A stretch of 64,000 bases of DNA from Hydrangea macrophylla (Eukaryota; Streptophyta; Magnoliopsida; Cornales; Hydrangeaceae), in NCBI GenBank assembly GCA_033977485.1, contig CM066998.1, positions 30,195,501 to 30,259,500 of the forward strand. The letters run 5' to 3'. Under the pieces are notes generated by a model that did not search any database, was not told the origin of the DNA, and was given only the letters and a program-made list of their open reading frames with translations. A program made the position numbers and the translations under genes. Positions within the stretch are counted from its first letter, which is position 1, and the number at the start of each line of letters is the position of its first letter. Shown piece after piece: positions 44,209 through 56,310 of the stretch.

Positions 44209-44213
44209 CACGG
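44209..44213. repeat. Target duplication of element B, right copy (cacgg)
   Basis: Partner of 9432-9436. Confidence 0.9.
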
Positions 44214-44640
44214 CAGAATATGAGGCGTGCATAATTGGAATAGAAGCAGCGCTGTCCTAAAAGGTTGAGAAGATAGATGTTTTTAGGGACTCTAATTTGA
44301 TCATATCTCAAGTTCGGGGTGATTGAAGGGTGAAGCGTTAGAAATTGAGACCCTACCATGATTATCTAGAGAGTTTGAAGGTGCAGTTAAAGAAAATATC
44401 ATTCTATTACCTTCCCATAGAAGAGAACCAACTAGCCGATTCCTTAGCAACCTTAGCCTCAATGATACAAATCCCTTCAGGAGTCACCTTGATCCTGCTG
44501 TCCATAGAAATAAGGAACCTACCATCATTTGAGATGGTCGTAGCCCTAGAGAATGAAGGGGAAGTCTCTTGGTATGAAGATGTTTGGAGGTTCATTAAAG
44601 AAGGAGAATACCCCAGGGGAGCATCAGAGAAGGACAAGAA
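44214..44640 (+). pseudogene. aRH: Second RNase H, 3' half, element A
   Basis: Continuation of the RNase H interrupted at 9436. It opens with AEYEACIIGIEAAL (catalytic Glu), then has a stop, then VFRDSNLIISQVRG (catalytic Asp, about 44278-44320) with further stops, and ends with LPIEENQLADSLATLAS (about 44413-44460). The cacgg at 44209-44213 is the target duplication of element B. The remaining residues to 44640 are a linker towards integrase. Confidence 0.85.
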
Positions 44641-45814
44641 GGCAATCTAAAGATTATTCGCTCAATTCGTGATACATGCGGACAAACTGTCGAAGAAGTC
44701 GTATACCGGGTATAATTTGGAATGCTTGTACGGTAAGGAGGCTAAGAGAATGATGGAGGAAATACATGAAGGAGTCTGTGGACCCCACATAAACGGGCAT
44801 ATGCTGGCAAAAAAGAAAATTTGACAAGGTTATTACTGGACGATCTTGGACAAAGACTGCTATGAGTATGTCAGAAAATGCCATAAATACGAGATCCATG
44901 CGAATCTGATGCACACCCCTCCATCTCAGCTCTATCGCATGACCACTCCGTGGCGATTTTCCATTTGGGGCATCGATATCATCATCGAAATAGTTCCGAA
45001 AGCTTCTAATGGGCACCAGTACATAATCGTGGCAATTGATTACTTCACTATGTGGGTAGAGGCTGCATTATACGCAACTCTGAAAGCTAAAGATGTGGTA
45101 AACTTCATCGAGAAGAACATAATCTGTAGATACGGGATTCCAAATGAGTTTATTTCAGATCACGGCGGTCATTTTTAAGGGGAAGTCTTCCCACTATTAG
45201 AAAAGTATAGAATCACCCATCATCAGTCATCTCCATATAGACCGCAAATGAATGGGGCAATAGAAGTGGCGTATAAGAATGTTAAAGCAATCTTGGGGAA
45301 AACGACAGACACATATAAGGATTGGCATGAGAAGTTGCCATTTGCGCTATGGAGGTACCGGACTTTCGTGAGAACTTCTACAGGAGCTACACCGTATTCA
45401 CTGGTTTATAGGATGGAAGTCGTCCTTCCCGTCGAGTTGGAGATACCCTCTCTTCAGGGTTTTGGCCGAATGTGAAATAATTGAGTTAGAATGGACACGG
45501 GGAAGGTATGAGGAATTGATGTTGCTCGAAGAGAAAAGGTTGGCTGCAATAAACCATAATCGGGGATATTAGAAGAGGATAGCATGTGCTTTCAACAAAA
45601 AGGTTCGCCCAAGGAAGCTTGCTGAGGGTGACCTAGTCCTCAAAGAACTGAAAGTGCCTGTTTATGATCCCAGAGGAAAATTCAAACCCAACTGGGTCGG
45701 GCCATACATCATTAAGACTCTCCTCTCTGGATGAGCGACCTATCTTATGGACCTAGACAGGGTTGAATTTAAACAACCAATTAACTTCGATCACCTCAAG
45801 AAATGCTTTGCTTG
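44641..45814 (+). pseudogene. INT: Integrase of element A
   Basis: Integrase inserts element cDNA into the host genome. A zinc-binding HHCC region is visible (HEGVCGPHINGH about 44770-44800, then CYEYVRKCHKYEIH about 44860-44902). The catalytic core shows WGIDII (Asp), FISDHGGHF (Asp, about 45148-45175) and MNGAIEVAYKNVKAIL (Glu, about 45250-45290). The C-terminal part with NWVGPYII and LDRVEFKQPIN ends at a stop at 45812-45814. In-frame stops near 44648, 44822, 45177 and 45473 and a frameshift after the core inactivate it. No chromodomain is seen, as usual for Tat. Confidence 0.88.
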
Positions 45815-46479
45815 AAACCACTTCTTTCAAAACCTCCTACATTGATGAACTACGCTTGACCTGATTCCTGCTAGGGGATACGTAGGCTACCTGTTCGATT
45901 CTGTCATTAAATTATTACCAAAATGGAACCCTCCGTCAACCTTAAAACTGACTGCAGACCTGATGCCTGTTCAGGGATAAGTAGGCGGGCTCTCAAAAGT
46001 CTTCAGTCCATGAAAACCCAAAGAAAACCCCTATGCCAAACCAGGGGCAAACTTGCGTTTGCCCGGAACCACTTCAAAGCCCCAAACCAGGGGAAAACTT
46101 TATTTGCTAAATCGAGGGACCCAGATAATACCTTAAGCCCATCTCTGGATCCCCTGGCTGTCGAAAAATGTACCATAAAGAAACAAACGAGAATTCATGG
46201 TGTAAAATGATTAAAGCTCTAAGCAAGATTCAAAGCAAAGTAACAAAATGCCAAGAAAAGAGGATCGTCATAATCTAAGGATAGATTGAAAGAGTGAATA
46301 CATTGATTGAGCATAGTAGAGCCCTTTCTAAACATAAGCATTCCATTGGAAAATCAAAAGATCATATACAAAAGCGTAGGGAAATAGGCAGGCCTTGTCA
46401 GATTGTTTTGTAAAATAAAGCTTTGTCCTATCGTTTTCACTTCCATCCATGTATGTCTATGAAATCTATCTCTGGACTA
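45815..46479 (+). other. 3' untranslated region of element A
   Basis: Non-coding region after the integrase stop. It carries one good copy (45850-45885) and one degraded copy (about 45950-45985) of the ctacg...cgtag hairpin also found in B and C. It also has the hairpin gggcaaac...gtttgccc at about 46045-46065 and a degraded second copy near 46090. The rest (46110-46479) shows no recognisable feature. Confidence 0.6.
45850..45885 (+). repeat. Conserved 3'-UTR hairpin (CTACG/CGTAG type), element A copy
   Basis: Outer stem ctacg (45850-45854) pairs with cgtag (45881-45885). An inner stem attcc pairs with ggggat. The same hairpin recurs in elements B and C with different loops. Confidence 0.65.
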
Positions 46480-47090
46480 AAGTCTAGATCTGAAGAAGGT
46501 ACTCATTAGTAGGCCCGACCGATGCAGGGATCCTCTAGAAGGGAGTTGACACCTGTCACACCAAGCCTCGGTAAAAGCCTTCACAATGGAAGGGTGTATG
46601 ATCGAACTCCTCATAAAGTCTGTAGTAATGTCCTCAGTAAAGTCTTGGAGGAGTCCATACTGGCGGACCACCTGGCCAGGAATATAGAAAGTGGTAACAT
46701 GCAAACTAGGTAGCCAGATGCTGGATCGCCCCAAAATCCGTACCGCAATGGAACGGTAAATCCACTACGGGCAAACCCAACAAATATAACCAGAAGAAAG
46801 ACACTGAAGCCAATCGAACCAGGCATTGGTAGAATGAAACAAGTGATGGATCTCCATACGATCATAGGGAAGAGATTCACGAAGGTGCAATGTCTGTATA
46901 AAGAGGTCTAGACGTTCCATGCGCCAAATTTGTAGGACGAAAGGTGCTCCTGTAGATAACATAGTCTCAGAAGTGTGGGTACGGTCCAAACCAATCAAAG
47001 TTTCTCCAAGGATCAATATAACGGCACTCTTCATCTCCCGTAGACCACGAGCGATGGGAATGAGAACATCAGAAGATGACTAAAAGAGGA
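46480..47090 (-). pseudogene. Plant-mobile-domain-like antisense ORF remnant
   Basis: Read on the minus strand, three overlapping frames give a degraded protein: PIARGLREMKSAVILILGET (about 47000-47060), then APFVLQIWRMERLDL (about 46900-46945), then YIPGQVVRQYGLLQDFT (about 46640-46690). The order and spacing resemble the plant mobile domain (PMD, aminotransferase-like) protein family: a leading ARG segment, an LQxWxxERL segment and a (V/A)RQ(F/Y)GL segment. It lies antisense, just downstream of A's integrase. Antisense extra ORFs are known at that place in some plant Ty3/gypsy elements. It could instead be a piece of an unrelated transposon. Several frameshifts and a stop are present. Confidence 0.5.
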
Positions 47091-47099
47091 AGTAAGAGA

Positions 47100-48496
47100 G
47101 CATAGTTACCGACAGTGCACTACGCCGAATGAAGACAGAGGTTCATGATGAGAAAGAATTGTAGAAAAAGTAACAAAATCACGAAGATGAATAGAAAGAG
47201 TTTTTACCCGGTCACTTCATCGGAGAGGTGGAGCAGGACCATCAGTCGGGGTAGGCAGCTCAGGAGAGGCTAAGTGGGTGACTCATGAGCATCATCAGTG
47301 GGAGCAAGTAACTCTAGAGATGTGGATGTGGTAGAAGGTTGATCTATAGCTACACCTTCTGGAAACAGGACTACTAAAGGATCAATGAAGAGAAAGGGAG
47401 TAGTATCGGGTGAGAGGTGAAATTTGGACATGGAAGAGAGCATCTTGTGTTCCTAGAAGATAACATGGCTGGACACACAGAGACATTTAGAGTAAGGATC
47501 CTAACACTTGTATCCCTTATGTTCAATACTATATCCAAGGAAGTATCATAGGCGGGAACGAGACTCTAATTTGGTGCGTTCGTGAGGTTAAAGAAGAACA
47601 AACCAAGCATTGCTAAAAACCTTGAGCATACTATAACTAGGTAAATGACCATAGGGTCACTCATATGGTGATTGATTATCAATGATTGGGGATGGAACAC
47701 GATTCTTGGTGTAGATAGCTATAAGAGTGGCTTCTCTCCAAAATCGTTCGGGACAGGAGGCAGGAGTAAGGAGGGTACAAACAGTGTTTAGAATATCACG
47801 GTGTTTCTGCTCAGCACGACCATTTTATTGGGAGGTGCTTGGATAAGAACGATGTGAGAGAGAACCATATTGGTGTAGGAAATTAAGAACTCTGGTATCA
47901 GTGTACTCAGTAGGATTGTCTGCACAAAAAACTTTAATATTGTAAGAAAATTGAGTTTTGACCATAGTAGAAAAATCAAAATATAGTTGAGGCAGCTTAG
48001 ACCGATTGCGCATGAGAAAAATCAAAGTATAACAAGAATAGTCATCAATAAAAATAACAAAGTATCTTGATCTTCCTATAGTGAAAGTGGGAGAAGGCCC
48101 CCAAACATCTAAATGAATTAAGTCAAAAGGAGCAGAAGAAAGTGAAGGACTTTTATTGAATTGCAGTGCTGTTTGTTTTGAAAGTTGACATGGAAGACAA
48201 TCAAATGTTTCCTTATTAATAGGTCTTAATTGACCACTAGAAACTAAAGGTTGTAGGCGGCTAATAGAGGCATGACCAAGACAAGAGTGCTAGAGACTAA
48301 TAGGAGAATTGGAGAAGACTAGAGTAGTTATCTGAATAGAGGAGGTGAGGTGAGTTGGGATATGGAGATTGATAAGCTCAAAGAGTCATCCAACTTTACG
48401 GCTTATCCTAGGAGCTTGTCCTATCCATGGATACTGCACACAACAACCAGAGGAAGAGAAAAGAACAGTAAATTGATGGAAAAAAATAGGTTTAAA
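47100..48496 (-). pseudogene. INT: Ty1/copia integrase fragment (copia 3)
   Basis: On the minus strand the sequence reads, from right to left: a spacer with LFELINLHIP, the GAG-pre-integrase motif HSCLGHASISRLQPLV (about 48240-48290) and CLPC (about 48190), the integrase core FDLIHLDVWGPS (about 48090-48125), FCADNPTEYTDTRVLNFL (about 47880-47935), then STSQ*NGRAEQKHRDIL (about 47795-47840), and the linker LRRSDRVKTLSIHLRDFV ending near 47160. Stops and frameshifts are frequent. The RT part is absent at the left, where PMD-like sequence begins. The upstream half of the element should lie beyond copia 2, outside the window. It is a different copia family from copia 1 and 2. Confidence 0.8.
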
Positions 48497-48569
48497 TGTT
48501 ATTTTAAACGCACAGCGGAAAGATTGAGTATCAAAAACTTTTGGTATTCCAGGATCTACTACTCGTTAA
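48497..48569 (-). mobile_element. 3' LTR of copia 2, U5-end piece
   Basis: Short LTR piece from tgttattttaaacgc to the insertion point of copia 1. It continues at 58508. The left edge is inferred from the tg start and the cagcgg motif shared in position with copia 1's LTR. The flanking bases ttaaa (48492-48496) are the expected target duplication, whose partner is outside the window. Confidence 0.6.
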
Positions 48570-49983
48570 TGTTAGAATAAGCGGAAACGGATTTTAAAAT
48601 TTTTAAACAAGATCAAGTATTAAGCCTTGCAAGAAATCAGATTTATTAGTGAGCAAATCAAGAACATACCTTACACCAATGAGGTATGTAGATATGGCCC
48701 TTGATCCTTTCTTCCGATCCTTGATCTCTTCCTCTTGATCAGCTTTGTATACCTTCAAGTTGCACTCCTATGGCTGATAGAGTTTTCTAGTTGGAATGAG
48801 AGAACAGTGGTATCTCATAGGATAGGAGAATCAAAAATATATAGGAAAAATAAAAGATACGTGACCTTTTCTATTTCCCTTATTTTTGAATTACTTGTTA
48901 GGATAATATGGAGATATTTGTGTATACATCTATGTATAAGTATATATCCTCCATTTAGTATTTCAAAAATACTATAACTTATCCTTGTCCAATTCACTCT
49001 TATCAGTTAGAAGTGGGACTCTTAAGGGTTTTCTATAGTGGCTCCAATTAAATAATTTCATTCCAATTAAATCTCTTTATCTATGGAATTATTTGAATTA
49101 ATAATTATTAATTCCACCAAATAATAATAATTGCACTCCAATATAGAAAAACTATAATATTACAAAGTGACCCCTAAACTTGTTTGATGTTTCAATAATA
49201 CCCCTCCACCATATGTATCCATAATTTAATTGGATCTTTAAATAAAGACTGTCTAACCAATTAAATGCCCAAAACTTATTATCCTTGAAACTTAATCACA
49301 TTCAAATAATTACTACTTATTCCAGTACACATTTTACTGAAACGACTGATCAGATTCTAGTAATTCAACTAGTGATTAACTCAAGGGGATACTGACTCTA
49401 TAAGAGAGGGTGGATTCCGTCTTGAAAATATATGTTCCTACAACTCTAGAAATTGATTACCCAAGATACCCAGATGTTGATCTTAGAGACCTCACTGATT
49501 GATAAATCAAAGTGATCAATTCTAAAGTCTAAGTTCACTATTTTATCAGGATTAAGAGTACATTGCTTCAAAGCAAGTATGAGAACCCTATTAACCTTGA
49601 CAGTAATTTATGTTAATGGGTTTACTCATCGTCCATCAATGCATTACATGCACTAGTATATTAACTAAGAGTCAGACACTCTAGTGGTTGAGATTCACCA
49701 CCTTATCTCATAGGAGTTAATATACTGCAGTCTACTTAATAAGATATCCAGACTTACTAAAGACTGTGATTTATATTTAAAATGACGAGTAATTATGATT
49801 AATATCTCCTTTATGTAAATCTCATTCACATAAATAAATCATATAAAACGTCATTAATGGATATCCTGCTAAAACAATTCATCTCATGAAAAAAATAAAA
49901 TAAACATAACTCATGTCCATAAATAGGATTAAAATGTCTACATAAAATCAAATAAAATGGTTTGAGGGCATACAATCCCAACA
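48570..49983 (-). mobile_element. 3' LTR of copia 1
   Basis: 1414 bp, uninterrupted, from tgttagaataagcgg to tacaatcccaaca. It matches 55747-56310 plus 57654-58502. Confidence 0.95.
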
Positions 49984-49996
49984 AACTCCCACTTGC
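49984..49996 (-). other. Polypurine tract of copia 1
   Basis: In element sense gcaagtgggagtt stands directly before the 3' LTR, a typical Ty1/copia polypurine tract. Confidence 0.65.
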
Positions 49997-49998
49997 AC

Positions 49999-52914
49999 TC
50001 ACAACCAATTAGGGATGCATCTAATTCCTAGTCTATCCAAATGATAATCGAAAGCCTTTGCAGGTAAGGCTTTAGTAAAAGGATCTGCCAAGTTTTCTGC
50101 TGATGCAATCTTTGTAACCACAACGTCTCCACGCTGCACAATCTCCCTAATTAGATGATACTTTCTCTCTATGTGTTTTCCTCCCTTATGGTTCCTCGGT
50201 TCTTTGGATTGAGCAACAGCCCCACTGTTATCACAATTGAGAGTAATAGGGGCCTGTGCCAATGGTACCACTCCCAATTCCAAAAGGAACTTCTTAAGCC
50301 AAACAGCTTCTTTAGCTGCCTCTGAAGCAGCCACATATTCAGCTTCTATAGTGGAATCTGCAATACACTGTTGCTTGACACTTCTCCAGCTGACGGCTCC
50401 TCCACCTAGGGTAAACACATGTCCAGACGTCGATCTCCTCGAGTCCCTGTCTGACATAAAGTCAGAATCAGTATAACCGATTGGAATTAAGTCTTCTCCG
50501 CCGTACACAAGTATATAGTCTCTAGTTCTTCGTAAGTACTTGAGAATATGCTTTACAGCTATCCAATGAGATGGTCTAGGATTAGATTGATATCTGCTAA
50601 CCATGCCAACAGCAAAACAGATATCTGGTCTGGTACATAACATCGCATACATAAGACTACCCACTGCCGAGGCATATGGTACATCTTTCATGCGATCTCT
50701 CTCCTCTTGTGTCTTAGGACACTGATCTTTAGAGAGTGGAACTCCATGTCTAAAAGGTAAGAACCCTTTCTTGGAGTTATCCATAGAGAATCTCACTAGT
50801 ACTTTATCTATATATGAAGCTTAGGAAAGTCCTAACATCCTATTTTTTCGATCTCGCATAAGCTTAATCCCAAGAATGTAACTGGCTTCTCCTAAGTCTT
50901 TCATATCAAAAGTACTAGCTAACCATACCTTAACTGTTGATAAAACACCTACATCATTCCCAATGAGTAGTATATCATCAACATAAAGGACAAGAAAAAC
51001 CACCACTCTTCCTTCACCTTTCTTATACACGCAAGGCTCATCCAGATTTTGTATAAATCCAAATGATTTGACTGCTTGGTCGAATCGGATGTTCTAACTT
51101 CTGGATGCTTGCTTAAGTCCATAAATAGACCTATGCAACTTGCATACCATCTGTTCCTTATCATTGGCTACGAACCCTTCTGGTTGCAGCATATAGATGT
51201 CCTCCTCAAGTTGACCATTTAGAAAGGCCGTCTTGACGTCCATCTGCCATATCTCATAATTGAGACAAGCTGCAATGGATAAGAGGATCCTTATGGATTT
51301 AAGCATGGCTACCGGCGAGAAGGTCTCCTCATAATCTATGCCCTCTTTTTGTGAGAACCCTTTCGTAACAAGCCTAGCTTTGAAGGTCTCTACCTTTCCA
51401 TCTGATCCCTTTTTCCTTTTGTAAACCCACTTACAACCAATAGGTTTAATATTGGCAGGTGGATTTACAAGTTCCCAGACCTGATTGGAATACATTGACT
51501 CCATTTCAGCTTTCATAGCCTGTTCCCAATGTCCTGAATCTTTATCGGACATTGCCTCATGGAAGTTAGAAGGATCAGATTCAGATCCTTCTGGGATAGC
51601 TTCATAAGCTTCACCCAAGAGTGTGAATCTATCAGGTGGTCTGATAATCCTCCCACTACGACGAGTTTCTGGTTCAGGAATAGGTGTAGATATAGTGGTT
51701 TGTTGTTCTTCTTCAGAATTAGTTGTTACTACATTCAGGATTGAGGGCTCTCCTTGAATCTCTTCTAAATTGATTCTTCCTTTAGGTTTGTGGTTGATTA
51801 TATAATCCTCTTCAAGAAAAGTAGCATTTGTACTGACAAACACTTTTTGTTCTCTAGGATTATAAAAGTACCAACCCTTGGTTCCCTTTGGATAACCCAC
51901 AAAGTAACATACTTCTGATCTGGATTCCAACTTATCCATCTTTCCCTTCAACACATGTGCTGGACAGCCCCATATACGAAAATGTTGTAAACTAGGCTTG
52001 CGCCCACTCCACAGCTCTCGGGGAGTCTTAGGGACAGATTTAGTTGGAACATGATTTAGTATATACATTGCAGTTTCCAAGGCAAAACCCCAGAGAAAAA
52101 GTGGTAAATCTGAATAACTCATCATAGACCTTACCATATCTAAAAGAGTTCTATTCCTCCTCTCTGCTACACCATTCTGTTGAGGCGTCCCTGGTGTAGT
52201 CAACTGATTTAAAATCCCATTTTGAGTTAAGTGATCTATAAACTCATTTGAGAGATATTCCCCACCTCGATCAGATCGAAGAGCATTGATATTCTTATCC
52301 AATTGTTTTTCTACCTCAACCCGAAATTCTTTGAACTTTTCAAAGGCTTCGGATTTTTGGTGCAATAGAGAAATGTATCCATATCTAGTGTAGTCATCAG
52401 TAAAAGTAATGAAATACTCAAAACCACCTCTCGCTTTAATGTTTATAGGACCACAAACATCAGAATGTACTAATTCCAATAAGTATTTGGCCCTGTTGCC
52501 TTTAGAAGTAAAGGGTCTCTTGGTCATTTTACCTTCTAGACATGATTCACAGACTGGCATTGGTTCAAGAACAAGTGAGGATAAAATCTCATCTTTAACC
52601 AGCCTGTCAATCCTGTTAAGATTAATATGACCCAGCCTCATATGCCAAAGTCTTGTTGGATTAGTGGAGGAATGCTTTCTTTTAACAGGTGAAGATATAG
52701 TAGATTTATTCATTTCCACATCATACAATTCATAAGAGACAGGAGTAACAAGAAATAAACCATTGGTCAATACACCAGAACATATAAAAGAACCATTCTT
52801 TTTTATTACCATCTCAGTACCAAAAGTAATGGTATAACCAGTACTAACTAAAGCAGAAACTGAAATGAGGTTGCGCCTTATACTAGGCACATACAAAACG
52901 TCTGACAAAACCAA
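49999..52914 (-). pseudogene. pol: Integrase, RT and RNase H part of copia 1 polyprotein
   Basis: The first open piece (52914-51094, 606 codons) has the GAG-pre-integrase HMRLGH...CESC motif (residues 91-125), the integrase core with D152, D215 and E251 (a D-D-35-E spacing) and RT up to YGLKQASRS. There a TAG (51094-51096) replaces the Trp codon present in copia 2. The same frame continues with the catalytic YVDD (about 50970), is hit by a TAA at 50821-50823 (Gln in copia 2), and runs on to RNase H (TDSDF, AEYVAASEAAKEAVW, LNCDNSGA, ADPFTKAL) and a stop at 49999. Only two nonsense codons break this part. Confidence 0.93.
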
Positions 52915-53981
52915 TGTTTATTACTAGCTAAAACTAATCTAATTATTCCAACTGCAACAGCTGAAACCGTTGCATCCGAACCTAATGTAAGAGACACCTC
53001 GCCATCACTCAACTGCCTGGTTGTTTGAAATCCCTGCAACGAATTACATATATAATTAGTTGCTCCGGAATCAATACACCAAGTATTTGAAGTATCCACT
53101 AGATAGCTTACTTCAACTACGAGTGATTCAGTCATACCTCGGTTCTTTATTTTAGCTAGATAAACAGCACAGTTCCTTTTCCAATGTCCAGGTACACCAC
53201 ATTCGAAACATTTTCCTTTGGGCTTAGTACCAGCTTTCTGCTTCCCTTTCTCTACTCTACCAGATGGACCAGGTTTACCTTTAGGATTCTTGGGACCTTG
53301 CTTCTTCTTCTTCCATCCCTTGCCCTTGGGCTTGGACCCAGAAGATGAAGCCTTTTCAACATTATGAACACTACGATGACCCTTGACAATCCCTTCCGCT
53401 GCCTGGAGAGAGCTCATCAGTTCACTCAAGGATAAATGCATTTTATTCATATTATAATTTAATTTGAAATGAGTGAATGAATCAGGCAGGGATTCCAGGA
53501 TTATGTCAATCTGAGTTTCACCATCAATCTCAGCTCCAAGGACCTCCAGCACATTTAAAGAATCCATCATTTTTAAAACATGCTCTCTTACTGGAGTACC
53601 CTCTGTCATCTTATAGTTCATAATGTTTCTAACGGCTAGTTGCCTAGCAGGTCGCCCTTGGTCCCCAAACATTTCCTTAAGGTTTTGCATGATATCAGCT
53701 GTAGTGGCATATGACTGATGTTGATGCTGCAATACATTTGACATGGATGCCAACATGTAGCATCGAGTCATTTCATCAGCCTTACACCACCGATCATACC
53801 TATCCATTTCCCCAGCAGGAGCATCAGAGCCTGGAAGCTCGGGACATGGAGTATTAAGAACATATTTGTGTCCCTCCGCAGTAAGTACAATATCAAGGTT
53901 ACGCTTCCAGTCCACATAGTTATTTCCAACCAATTTGTTTTGATTCAAAATAGTAGCAAGAGGATTAAATGTAGGCGACAT
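52878..53981 (-). CDS. gag-pro: Gag and protease part of copia 1 polyprotein
   Basis: An open frame of 367 codons starts at ATG 53981. It has the Ty1/copia Gag domain (residues about 1-200, with [13 protein letters not shown] near the start), a basic Lys-rich stretch (about 212-255), a CCHC zinc knuckle ([14 protein letters not shown], residues 258-271) and the protease active site [12 protein letters not shown] with Asp-304. A 1-base frameshift near 52920 separates it from the integrase frame, which overlaps it. Ty1/copia normally uses one continuous frame, so this shift is probably a mutation. Confidence 0.92.
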   Translation of the reverse strand: MSPTFNPLATILNQNKLVGNNYVDWKRNLDIVLTAEGHKYVLNTPCPELPGSDAPAGEMDRYDRWCKADEMTRCYMLASMSNVLQHQHQSYATTADIMQNLKEMFGDQGRPARQLAVRNIMNYKMTEGTPVREHVLKMMDSLNVLEVLGAEIDGETQIDIILESLPDSFTHFKLNYNMNKMHLSLSELMSSLQAAEGIVKGHRSVHNVEKASSSGSKPKGKGWKKKKQGPKNPKGKPGPSGRVEKGKQKAGTKPKGKCFECGVPGHWKRNCAVYLAKIKNRGMTESLVVEVSYLVDTSNTWCIDSGATNYICNSLQGFQTTRQLSDGEVSLTLGSDATVSAVAVGIIRLVLASNKHWFCQTFCMCLV

Positions 53982-53984
53982 GAT

Positions 53985-54559
53985 ATCTGAAATTTAAAAC
54001 AGACATACATATATAAGAAAATAGACATGAGAAATAAAATGTAATTTTAAGCACAAACTATAGATTCCTCAAACCAATATGGTAAATTACCATCAGAATA
54101 TTAGAATTATAGCACAAGCCTCCTAGGGGAGATCAAATACTCATAAACCTAATTGGGAAACCCATCATTACTATTAACTAGGTAACTCATACAAAATAGT
54201 TCATGACTCCTGATACTTTGGTCTCCAATATTTTATTAAAACTTCTAAGGAAGACTCTTAAATAAATATTAGTCAAGTGTATACCATTATCAAGAATCTC
54301 GTGACAACCGTATTAAGCAGTGCCTCCTAGGGGAAGTCACCCACAATACGTTTCACTAACTCTTTCCATGAGGAGATTCATATCTAGTAGCCAATGAAAA
54401 GAATGCCCTCCTAGAGGAGATCACGCTTAAAGTGACACGAGGCACTCATTTCATTTTACAATGAATCGATGATGGAAGACCGTGGGGTTCTTTGGTAAAA
54501 GAAACCCCTCTCCCACTTGAATTTATAAATAAATGAGAATTTAAAATTTTTTTTTTTAC

Positions 54560-54596
<37 letters not shown>

Positions 54597-55732
54597 TTTT
54601 AAATCATAAACCATAACATGCATATTCCCACTAAATATCTCATATTTAATTATGCACAAATCTATATATATATATATATAGATTTTGGGAAAAAAAAAAC
54701 TTTTTGTCTATTAAAACATTATAATAGACATATACTTGTTATGGTGGTGTCTTATGCACATAAACTCATATAAAGCTACTACACACATATATAACATAAA
54801 TCAAGCATTCAGAATATAAAATAAAGCACCCATAAAAAGAGCCTTTATCTCTCATGGCCTTGCACCCTAACGGTGTATCCATTATCTTCATGATAGCCAC
54901 CATCTTGTATTGGGGTTTACTCCATCTTGATAACTCTTATCAAAATTTATTCTAAGATGAAATTTACATTTAATTTCCTATACTTCTCAAAGAAGTGCAC
55001 ATAGTGTCTAAGAAATTAAAATAAAGTTGGCATAGGGAAACCATTATAGTCTCCCTTTTCACAGGAAATTAAGACTATAATGCCCTTTACAATTGCCCCA
55101 ACAAACAAATCATAAGTATTTATTTTCTAAAAAAAAAAATAAAGAAAATAAATAAATAAAGTAACCATGAGAGACAAGGCTTTATTTTATATGCTGCAAA
55201 AAAGAGTTAGATGGCATTCTGTACAATCACATTATACATGTTTACACCAATAGAAGACATGCATGACCATACAACAACACAAAGAAAGTATAAATCAGAT
55301 TTACACAAAATACAATTTTATGTCTTGTTAATTGGCTGTGCGGCAACCAAAAATATATATATATATAATAGTGAGATATCCCATACCCGTAACAATGTGG
55401 TCATACAGATTTTTTTTTTATTATATATGATACTCGAGTATCTCATACCCAAGTCAACTTGGCCATCTAATGAGTTTCAGAGAAAACATATGGACCAAGA
55501 ATTTAACTACTAGAATATTTTATTAATAAAGTAATAGGTCATGGCTTATTAAAATTAAATAAATAAATAGCCACCAATTTTGAGATCTCATCTCAATCAA
55601 TCTGCTATTGATCAAAATATATGTTCGTACATATATATATATATATACACACGAGTACATAATAGTGGTCACTACCGCACAAACCAACGTAATCAATGAT
55701 CATGAATATAAATCTGATATCTACGCAAGGAG
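53985..55732 (-). other. Long leader of copia 1
   Basis: About 1.75 kb between primer site and gag, long for a copia element. It contains three copies of the motif cctcctagrggaRatca (near 54119, 54326 and 54408), an (att)n run (54559-54596), an (at)n run (54662-54680) and another at 55351-55366. No ORF of note. Confidence 0.6.
54559..54596. repeat. (ATT)n microsatellite
   Basis: About a dozen att units; read as poly-Asn on the minus strand in a short spurious frame. Confidence 0.9.
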
Positions 55733-55744
55733 GCTCTGATACCA
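55733..55744 (-). other. Primer binding site of copia 1
   Basis: gctctgatacca on the plus strand, that is tggtatcagagc in element sense, the initiator-Met tRNA site common to plant Ty1/copia elements, close to the 5' LTR end. Confidence 0.9.
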
Positions 55745-55746
55745 AT

Positions 55747-56310
55747 TGTTGTAATAAGCGGAAACGGATTTTAAAATTTTTAAACAAGATCAAGTATTAA
55801 GCCTTGCAAGAAATCAGATTTATTAGTGAGCAAATCAAGAACATACCTTACACCAATGAGGTATGTAGATATGGCCCTTGATCCTTTCTTCCGATCCTTG
55901 ATCTCTTCCTCTTGATCAGCTTTGTATACCTTCAAGTTGCACTCCTATGGCTGATAGAGTTTTCTAGTTGGAATGAGAGAACAGTGGTATCTCATAGGAT
56001 AGGAGAATCAAAAATATATAGGAAAAATAAAAGATACGTGACCTTTTCTATTTCCCTTATTTTTGAATTACTTGTTAGGATAATATGGAGATATTTGTGT
56101 ATACATATATGTATAAGTATATATCCTCCATTTAGTATTTCAAAAATACTATAACTTATCCTTGTCCAACTCACTCTTATCAGTTAGAAGTGGGACTCTT
56201 AGGGTTTTCTATAGTGGCTCCAATTAAATAATTCCATTCCAATTAAATCTCTTTATCTATGGAATTATTTGAATTAATTATTATTAATTCCACCAAATAA
56301 TAATAATTGC
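55747..56310 (-). mobile_element. 5' LTR of copia 1, part next to primer site
   Basis: Matches 48570-49134 closely. Its last five bases, attgc (56306-56310), are the target duplicated by the solo LTR. Confidence 0.93.

Noticed and set aside
55733..55744. Possible tRNA gene signal
   Set aside because: Only the 12-base primer site complementary to a tRNA end is present, with no tRNA body.
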